This document shows positions 57,986-64,000 of a stretch of DNA of 64,000 bases, in pieces (position 1 is the first letter of the stretch; each line of letters opens with the position of its first letter). The notes under the pieces were generated by a model. That model was not told the origin of the DNA. It did no database searches and saw only the letters and a program-made list of their open reading frames with translations. Made by a program: the position numbers and the translations under genes. The stretch covers positions 2,046,001-2,110,000 of the forward strand of contig OZ241746.1 of NCBI GenBank assembly GCA_965201045.1. Reading direction: 5' to 3'. The DNA comes from JAPORK01 sp026710285. Lineage in GTDB: Bacteria > Pseudomonadota > Gammaproteobacteria > Pseudomonadales > Endozoicomonadaceae.

Positions 57986-58265
57986 CCATATAGGGTTGGA
58001 TATGAACCCCGGTTCGGAGATTTTTTGGCACAATATACTATGTTTTATGTCATTATTTTCAAAAATATGTCGTTATTCTCGCAAAGGCGGGAATCCTTTG
58101 AAGAATAATCATTATCGAAAATATAACTTCCCTGTTACGGGATTCCGGCAATCCCTGCCGGCATGACATATCTTTTCAGGTTTATCTATTTGTTAATGAA
58201 GGTTTTTTATTAAACCAAAAACCCTGAGCTGGAGTGATGTGAAAAAATTTGGAAATTTTTTCTGG
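57986..58265. repeat. Intergenic with dispersed palindromic repeats
   Basis: 58070-58105 (TTATTCTCGCAAAGGCGGGAATCC) and 58138-58168 (GGGATTCCGGCAATCCCTGCCGGCATGAC) look like decayed units of a REP-like extragenic palindrome. The rest has no gene. Confidence 0.5.
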
Positions 58266-58285
58266 ATTCCTGCTTGCGCAGGAAT
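58266..58285. repeat. Palindromic hairpin at the 5' boundary of the group II intron
   Basis: ATTCCTGC-TTGC-GCAGGAAT is a perfect 8-bp stem with a 4-base loop, ending exactly where the intron-like GTGCG begins. It is a unit of the dispersed palindrome seen elsewhere in the window. Confidence 0.7.
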
Positions 58286-58797
58286 GTGCGTCCAGCAAAG
58301 GCTGGTATGTTCAGCAGGAGATAAACCTGCCAGGGTAAGAGTCGGCGCCCTGTAGCTTGGGTAGCAATGTGGAGAGAAATCAAGACGTTGAAGCCTACCG
58401 ACAAACCTGTCTCTAGGATAGGTGCGAGGTATCAGGTTGTAGCGAAAGCGAACACAGAAGTGGTCTCGAAAGAGCGAAGCCCCGAAGGTCGAACTCACAT
58501 TCCTGGAGTGAAGACAGCATGTTAAAACGAAATCGACTGTAGACGTTTTAACACTTCGGCGGGATGCCAGTGACGACTTGATACTAAGGACACACTAAGC
58601 AACTGGAGAAGCCCTCCTCATCCCGATGAGAAAGACATCGGAGCAAGGTAGATGCTATAACCGGGTAAACCGGGAAATGTGTCCAAGATGAGAGGGTGGC
58701 GGATGGGTGTGTAGTAGTGATGAAGCGAGGTAACGCTCGTGGAGCAAAGGCACCCTGCTGTTATAAAATCTTCTAACAACAAGCGAGGCAGGACGAA

Positions 58798-60081
58798 ATG
58801 ACAAATACGTCCACAAATTTGCAAGAACTGAGAAGGAAGATATACATCAAAGCGAAGACTGAAAAGTCATGGCGCTTCTGGGGCATCTATGTACATATCT
58901 GTAAAATGGAGACACTCAGAGAAGCCTACAGACTGACCAAAAGCAACAAAGGTGCACCCGGAATTGATGGCATGACCTTTGAAGCAATTGAACAGTCTGG
59001 GGTAAATGAGTTCCTCGAACAAATACAGTATGAACTAAAGACCCGGACCTACTACCCAATGCGGAACCGGAAAAAGGCGATACCTAAGGGAGGAGGAAAA
59101 TCCAGAATATTGGGTATTCCTTCAATTAGGGATCGTGTAGTACAGGGAGCAGTCAAACTTATTCTGGAACCCATATTCGAAAGTGATTTTTAACCGGGGT
59201 CGTATGGATACAGACCGAAACGTACAGCGCATGTAGCTATAGAAAGAGTAGCTAAAGCTGTTGTCAAAGGGATGACAAGAGTAATTGACGTTGATCTCAA
59301 ATCTTACTTTGATACCGTGCGACATGATATCCTGTTAAGCAAAATAGCTTTGCGGGTGAATGATGCAAACGTCATGCGTCTAATGAAGCTTATCCTTAAG
59401 GCTACCGGAAAGCGGGGAGTACCACAGGGAGGATCCATTTCCCCACTGCTAAGCAACATTTATCTCAATGAAGTAGATAAAATGCTAGAGCGAGCAAAAG
59501 CGGTAACGGGAACGGATGGTTATCAGCATATCGAATATGCCCGATGGGCAGACGATCTTGTCATACTAATCGACGGATATCGAAAATGGGACTGGCTTAA
59601 AAGAGCGGCTTTTAAACACCTGTGCGAGGAGCTGGAGAAACTGGATGTAACCCTCAATCAGGAGAAAACCCGTCAGGTCGACCTGGTGAAAGAAGAAACT
59701 TTCAGTTTCCTCGGGTTTGACTTCAGAAGAAGTAGAACACGAAGAGGAAAATGGGGAGTGATGAAAACACCAAAGATGTCAGCAAGAACAAAGCTTCTTA
59801 GAAATATAAAAGAGGTATTCAGGCGACATCGCTCACAACCAACTAGCAGAGTGATTTACCGAATCAATCAAATGCTAAGAGGTTGGGTTAACTATTTCAG
59901 AGTCGGGAACTCCAACCGCTGCTTTACCTACATAAGGGACTGGGTGGAGAAGAAGGTTAGACGGCATCTGATGAAAGCCAGAGGGCGCAAGGGTTTCGGT
60001 TGGGACAGATGGAGTAAGAAATGGATATACCAGATACTGGGTCTGTTTTCAGACTACAAAATTCAGTATAACCAGAGCTGA
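58798..60081 (+). pseudogene. ltrA: Group II intron reverse transcriptase/maturase with one nonsense codon
   Basis: One continuous frame of 427 codons is broken by a single TAA at 59191-59193 in the string FESDF(stop)PGSYGYRP, where relatives read Gln (CAA); one C-to-T change explains it. Upstream: GAPGIDGMTFEAIEQSG, KGGGKSRILGIPSIRDRVVQ. Downstream: IDVDLKSYFDTVRHD, GVPQGGSISPLLSNIYLNEVD, YARWADDLVILI (a WADD variant of YADD), FLGFDFRRSRTRRG, and the maturase LRGWVNYFRVGNSNRCF. Without suppression the enzyme is inactive, so the intron would depend on a maturase in trans. Confidence 0.88.
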
Positions 60082-60131
60082 AAGTCATTCCAAAATGATA
60101 GGTCACATAAACTTTGATGCGAAAATAACAG

Positions 60132-60165
60132 GTAAGCATAGTGCGGTAAAACCGCATGCTGCGTT
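60132..60165 (+). ncRNA. Domain V-like hairpin of the group II intron
   Basis: AAGCATAGTGCGGTAAAACCGCATGCTGCGTT has the AGC triad, a GCGG-UAAA-CCGC tip and the length of domain V, the catalytic hairpin. It lies ~50 bases after the reverse transcriptase stop, as expected. Confidence 0.65.
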
Positions 60166-60348
60166 TGATGTGGCGGGTGATGGAAATGGAGTTAATTGAG
60201 GGGTACCCTCGTGATTTGACCACCACGCCATCGCTCGACCCTACGACAACGGTAGAGTATGTCAGAAACTGTTGAAGCCATAAAGCCCTATGAAGTTCTG
60301 TTTGTGCAGACTCGTCATTCCTGCACAAGCATTATGTTTTCGATATGC

Positions 60349-61671
60349 TTACTCAGAATCAGTTATATACTCAACTTTCCCATTATGTCTGTGATGAGTT
60401 GCTTTATGACCAATATCCTGACGATAACAGACATCTTTCCAGTCAATCTGATCTACCAAACGATAAGCATTTGATTGGGCATCTGTGATATTTTCTCCTA
60501 ACGCTGTTGCGCAGAGAACACGCCCTCCTGAGGTCACAATCTGGTGATTGTCATTATATTGTGTTCCGGCATGAAACACTTTACTCTGCTGTATTGCAGC
60601 TGCTTTATCCAGCCCCTTTATAATGTCTCCTTTACGATAAATTTCTGGATAGCCTCCGGCAGCCATGACAACACCTAATGCAGTATAAGGATTCCACGCA
60701 ACCTGATATTTGTGTAATTTTCCCTGTATAGTCGCCATACAGAGACTGAACAGATCTGATTGCAGACGCATCATAATGGGTTGTGTTTCCGGGTCACCCA
60801 TACGGCAATTATATTCCAAAACTTTAACAGACTGATCTTCACAGATCATAAGACCTGCATATAAAAATCCGGTGTAAGGTTCACCTTCTGCCCGCATACC
60901 CGCAATAGTCGGAAAAATAACTGTTTTGATGATTTGTTGGTAAAGTTCCGCTGTAATGACAGGTGCCGGTGAATAAGCACCCATTCCACCTGTATTAGGA
61001 CCTTTATCACCGTCGAGCAGTGCTTTATGATCCTGACTGCTTGCCAGTGGCAACATGGTGTCCCCATCGACTATAACCATAAAACTGGCTTCTTCTCCGA
61101 TGAGGAACTCTTCTATAACAATGCGATTACCAGCCGAACCATAGCGTTTTTCCCTGAGTATTTTATCAACTGCAGTAATGGCTTCTGCCTTAGTCTCTGC
61201 AATAATAACACCTTTTCCTGCTGCTAAACCATCGGCTTTAATAACAGCAGGAAAATTGATGTTGTTAATATACTGAACTGCCTGATCAGCATCTTCAAAG
61301 GCGCATCCTGCTGCTGTAGGAATGTTATACCGTTCCATAAAGCTTTTTGCAAAAGATTTAGAACCTTCGAGTTTTGCCGCAGCTGCGGTTGGTCCAAGAA
61401 TGCTTAACCCTTCAGCACGAAACTGATCGACAATACCCATGACTAAAGGCGCTTCAGGTCCTACTACCGTCAGATCAATTTTGATATCTTTGGCAAACTG
61501 GATCAGTCCCTTGATATCTGTTGCACTCAGTGAAATATTGGTCACTTTGTTTTCGTCTTCTGTTCCAGCATTACCCGGGGCTACAAACACCTGGTTTACC
61601 TGGTCAGACTGTGCCATCTTCCAAGCAAGGGCATGTTCACGCCCGCCACCACCAACAATTAATACTTTCAT
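60349..61671 (-). CDS. purD: Phosphoribosylamine-glycine ligase
   Basis: A 440-residue ATP-grasp enzyme (E. coli 429), second step of purine synthesis. It has MKVLIVGGGGREHALAWK at the N-terminus, VVGPEAPLVMGIVD, the ATP-grasp KADGLAAGKGVI, GDKGPNTGGMGAYSP, and EYNCRMGDPETQP with the metal ligands. The last ~15 residues (HHRHNGKVEYITDSE) extend past the usual end. It is the last gene of the fis-purH-purD operon, 93 bases after purH; the group II intron lies behind it. Confidence 0.96.
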   Translation of the reverse strand: MKVLIVGGGGREHALAWKMAQSDQVNQVFVAPGNAGTEDENKVTNISLSATDIKGLIQFAKDIKIDLTVVGPEAPLVMGIVDQFRAEGLSILGPTAAAAKLEGSKSFAKSFMERYNIPTAAGCAFEDADQAVQYINNINFPAVIKADGLAAGKGVIIAETKAEAITAVDKILREKRYGSAGNRIVIEEFLIGEEASFMVIVDGDTMLPLASSQDHKALLDGDKGPNTGGMGAYSPAPVITAELYQQIIKTVIFPTIAGMRAEGEPYTGFLYAGLMICEDQSVKVLEYNCRMGDPETQPIMMRLQSDLFSLCMATIQGKLHKYQVAWNPYTALGVVMAAGGYPEIYRKGDIIKGLDKAAAIQQSKVFHAGTQYNDNHQIVTSGGRVLCATALGENITDAQSNAYRLVDQIDWKDVCYRQDIGHKATHHRHNGKVEYITDSE

Positions 61672-61764
61672 GGAAAATACTCTGTTTCTCTTTTATATTG
61701 CATAGTGTTTGAAGATTATATTTGAATGATGATTCTGTAAAGCCGGTTTTTCCGGAAAACCCCG

Positions 61765-63390
61765 TTAATGCAGAAAACAACGTCTGCCGGTAAATACCAT
61801 TGCCATTGCATACTCATTTGCCGCATTAATGACTTCCCCATCACGTAAAGACCCCCCCGGCTGAATAACAGCAGAAATGCCCTGCTCTGCTGCAACATCA
61901 ATACTGTCTCTGAAGGGAAAAAAAGCATCTGAAGCCATCACTGCACCGCTGATGGTAAATGCTTGCTCTTCTGCTTTCATAGCAGCAATTTTTGCACTAT
62001 AAACCCGGCTCATTTGCCCGGCGCCAATCCCTATAGTTTGACCATCTTTCACAAGGACAATAGCATTTGATTTAACAAATTGTACTACCTGCGCTGCAAA
62101 CATTAAATCAGTCATCTCTGTTTCTGTTGGTTTGCGCTCAGTAACGATCTCTGTTTCTTGCAGGTGCGGTGCAATTTCACTTGTGGTTTGTAACAGGAGC
62201 CCACCAGAAATCCATTTATAATTGTATTCAGGACGACATACGCTTGCCAACTCTCCAAACGCGAGTGTGCGCAGATTTTTTTTAGCAGTAAAAACATCTG
62301 CGGCTTCCGGAGTAATTTCAGGAGCAATAATAACCTCAGCAAACTGCTGAGCAATAATTGTAGCAGCGGTTTCTTTATCCAGAGAGCAGTTGAATGCAAT
62401 AATACCCCCAAATGCCGAAACAGGATCTGCGGCAAAGGCTCGCTGGTACGCCTGTAGCGATGTGCTTCCTAAGGCGACACCACAGGGATTGGCATGTTTA
62501 ACAATAACACAAGCTGTGGTATTGAAGCTGGTTACACAGGAAAATGCTGCATCGGAATCAACAAGGTTATTATAAGAGAGCGCTTTTCCCTGTTGCTGCT
62601 TAGCTGTTGCCAGCGTAGCAGCGGATGATGGCGACTGTTGCGTATAAAATGCACTTTTCTGGTGTGGGTTTTCTCCGTAGCGAAGATCTGCTTGCTTGCA
62701 AAAAGAGAGACCGAGCTGCTCAGGAAACAGTTGTTCTGATGTATTGTTACTCTCTTCAGCCGTTACGGGAGCGCTGCTATTTATGCAATCTGTTGTCTGT
62801 TTATGAAGATAGTTCTGAATAGCAGTATCATATTCAGCAGTATGCGCAAACGCTTTGATGGCCAGGGAAAATCTTGTTTTTTCACTGATTCCCCCGGTCG
62901 TATCGATTTCTGTTATTACTTGTTGATAATCAGCAGGATCAACAACAACTGCGACGTAGCGATAATTTTTCGCTGCTGCTCTTATCATGGCAGGTCCGCC
63001 AATATCAATATTTTCAATCGCCACTGGCAGCTCACAGTCAGCACGTGCAACCGTTTCACGAAACGGATACAGATTGACAACCACCAGATCAATTGCATCA
63101 ATAGCATGATCTTGCATGACTTGTTGATCAGTATCCCTTCTGCCAAGAATTCCACCATAAATTTTTGGATGTAATGTTTTAACCCGACCACCCATAATTT
63201 CAGGATAACCAGTATAGTTTGAAACCGCTGTTGTTTTCACCTGATGGTTTTCAAGGAAAGTTTGCGTGCCACCGGTAGAGAGTATATCAATTTGTTTTGC
63301 TGCCAGTGTCTGAGATAAAGTTTCCAGTCCCGTTTTATCTGATACACTGATCAGTGCCCGCCGTATACAGATTTTTGCATCTGTACTCAT
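61765..63390 (-). CDS. purH: Bifunctional AICAR transformylase / IMP cyclohydrolase
   Basis: A 541-residue protein (E. coli 529). It catalyses the last two steps of IMP synthesis. The N-terminal cyclohydrolase has RRALISVSDKTGL, LSTGGT, MGGRVKTLHPKIYGGIL and IDLVVVNLYPF. The C-terminal transformylase has DLRYGENPHQ, IVKHANPCGVALG, KSNAIVLVKDGQTIGIGAGQMSR and SDAFFPFRDSID. GGAGAG precedes the ATG. The stop of fis lies 5 bases upstream, so translation may be coupled. Confidence 0.97.
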   Translation of the reverse strand: MSTDAKICIRRALISVSDKTGLETLSQTLAAKQIDILSTGGTQTFLENHQVKTTAVSNYTGYPEIMGGRVKTLHPKIYGGILGRRDTDQQVMQDHAIDAIDLVVVNLYPFRETVARADCELPVAIENIDIGGPAMIRAAAKNYRYVAVVVDPADYQQVITEIDTTGGISEKTRFSLAIKAFAHTAEYDTAIQNYLHKQTTDCINSSAPVTAEESNNTSEQLFPEQLGLSFCKQADLRYGENPHQKSAFYTQQSPSSAATLATAKQQQGKALSYNNLVDSDAAFSCVTSFNTTACVIVKHANPCGVALGSTSLQAYQRAFAADPVSAFGGIIAFNCSLDKETAATIIAQQFAEVIIAPEITPEAADVFTAKKNLRTLAFGELASVCRPEYNYKWISGGLLLQTTSEIAPHLQETEIVTERKPTETEMTDLMFAAQVVQFVKSNAIVLVKDGQTIGIGAGQMSRVYSAKIAAMKAEEQAFTISGAVMASDAFFPFRDSIDVAAEQGISAVIQPGGSLRDGEVINAANEYAMAMVFTGRRCFLH

Positions 63391-63395
63391 TATTG

Positions 63396-63761
63396 TTACT
63401 CTCCGCGTTTAGATGAATCAATTTTGTGCTGTGCTATTTTTTTTATTAATGTACCTCGACTGATACCAAGCGATTTGGCAGTTCGGGTTTTATTGTGGTT
63501 TGTACGTTCCATGACAAAATTCAGTAATGCACACTCCACCTGTGCAATAACCATTTCGTATAGGTTAGCTGGTGGTTCTCCATCCAGATAAGAAAAATAA
63601 TCCTCAAGGGCATTTGTAACACTTTCATAAAGCGTCTTACAGGGCACAGCTGGTTGAGGGGTGACTTGCTGGTGTTCATTCATTATCTTTTTGTTGTCTC
63701 TGTTTTTTAAAGCGGTACTGCCTTGCTCGTGCAGATCTTTTGTACCGGAAGTAATATTCAT
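63396..63761 (-). CDS. fis: Nucleoid-associated regulator Fis
   Basis: A 121-residue Fis (E. coli 98) with an N-terminal extension. The conserved part is LYESVTNALEDYFSYLDGEPPANLYEMVIAQVECALLNFVM and the C-terminal helix-turn-helix TRTAKSLGISRGTLIKKI. AGAGGTC lies before the ATG at 63761; the Met at codon 27 (63683) is closer to the usual start but has a weaker site, so the start is not fully settled. Fis bends DNA and activates rRNA and growth-phase genes. In many relatives dusB precedes fis; it is not directly upstream here. Confidence 0.92.
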   Translation of the reverse strand: MNITSGTKDLHEQGSTALKNRDNKKIMNEHQQVTPQPAVPCKTLYESVTNALEDYFSYLDGEPPANLYEMVIAQVECALLNFVMERTNHNKTRTAKSLGISRGTLIKKIAQHKIDSSKRGE

Positions 63762-64000
63762 GCAAAGACCTCTTCTGTCTGTAGCATCAAAATCATTTTT
63801 AACCCTTTTTGACTATTATTTGAAAATTAATGCGTCCAACATTCAGTCCAATCCAGCGCTTAACATTTTTGGTTATTTTATACCTTAAAAAAATATAAAC
63901 TTCAGGACTGATGATAAAACTAAAGGAATCATCCTGTACCTGGCATAATATGCAGATAATTTAACATAATCATCTATATCTTAAAAAGACCGAAATGGAC
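63762..64000 (-). promoter_or_regulatory. Upstream region of the fis-purH-purD operon
   Basis: About 240 AT-rich bases to the window edge without a gene. The operon promoter should be here, but I cannot fix its boxes by eye. Confidence 0.35.

Larger units (their letters stand above)
58286..60246 (+). mobile_element. Group II intron (ribozyme plus reverse transcriptase)
   Basis: It starts GTGCGTCCAGC, the usual GUGYG 5' end. About 510 bases of structured, GC-richer non-coding RNA (domains I-III) precede the reverse transcriptase gene in domain IV. A domain V-like hairpin follows the gene (60132-60165) and domain VI-like pairing (GGCGGG/CCACC) thereafter. The 3' end is uncertain by some tens of bases (about 60240-60250). 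Insertion right after a hairpin is typical of class C introns, but the class is not established by this alone. Confidence 0.75.

Noticed and set aside
58193..58498. Minus-strand frame with CWTHIPAQAGIQ
   Set aside because: It lies across the palindromic repeat and the intron ribozyme. The peptide is the typical false translation of such repeats.
1..64000. tRNA or rRNA genes
   Set aside because: No T-loop-like GTTCGA stretch with paired acceptor stems and no rRNA-like segment was noticed by eye. A tRNAscan run could overturn this.

Overview
The window looks like a chromosomal segment of an AT-rich gammaproteobacterium with a host-associated, probably intracellular, lifestyle. The fis-purH-purD order at the right end is the Pseudomonas/Oceanospirillales arrangement. 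A LcrH/SycD-type secretion chaperone, two eukaryote-like Ser/Thr kinases, large ankyrin-containing proteins and many decayed mobile elements suggest a symbiont or parasite; an Endozoicomonadaceae-like bacterium is my best guess, but this is inference only.

Layout: 1-5.4 kb is a tandem family of small secreted cysteine-rich proteins. The last member is wrecked by an internal deletion and by a tnpB-only IS200/IS605-type element. 5.6-8.2 kb holds a secreted beta-propeller-like protein and an unknown protein. 8.7-11.8 kb has pfkA and an NAD-malic enzyme. 11.8-15.5 kb has an OmpW-like porin between a kinase gene and a partial duplicate of it, plus an ISAs1 relic. 15.9-26.5 kb is mostly housekeeping: glnS-cysS, mscK, nnr, xseB-ispA and a hotdog thioesterase. 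26.6-28.4 kb is a tandem duplication of a small secreted-protein gene with a MITE and a 6-bp microsatellite. 28.7-33.2 kb has a yfcH-type epimerase, a secretion chaperone with its translationally coupled partner, yciO and a short dksA/traR-type gene. 33.3-34.7 kb has two paralogous small proteins.

The most striking region is 34.8-54.6 kb: about 20 kb of tandem cassettes on the minus strand. Five genes (one a head-to-tail fusion of two) encode large modular proteins. Their order of parts is a conserved N-terminal leader, two to four 34-residue helical repeats, two ankyrin-like modules, a domain with an invariant Cys...His...Asp arrangement resembling papain-fold (YopT/C58-like) proteases, and C-terminal ankyrin repeats. 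The spacers are near-identical and most carry a palindromic 132-bp element. One gene is truncated by a TA-flanked MITE. I interpret the array as a diversifying family of secreted effector proteases.

54.6-60.2 kb is a mobile-element scar: a group II intron maturase fragment joined to a tnpA fragment, a Tn5-like MITE nested in the IS left end, a second Ser/Thr kinase, and a near-complete group II intron sitting exactly after a palindromic hairpin, with one nonsense codon in its reverse transcriptase. 60.3-63.8 kb is the minus-strand fis-purH-purD operon. I saw no rRNA or tRNA gene and no CRISPR array.
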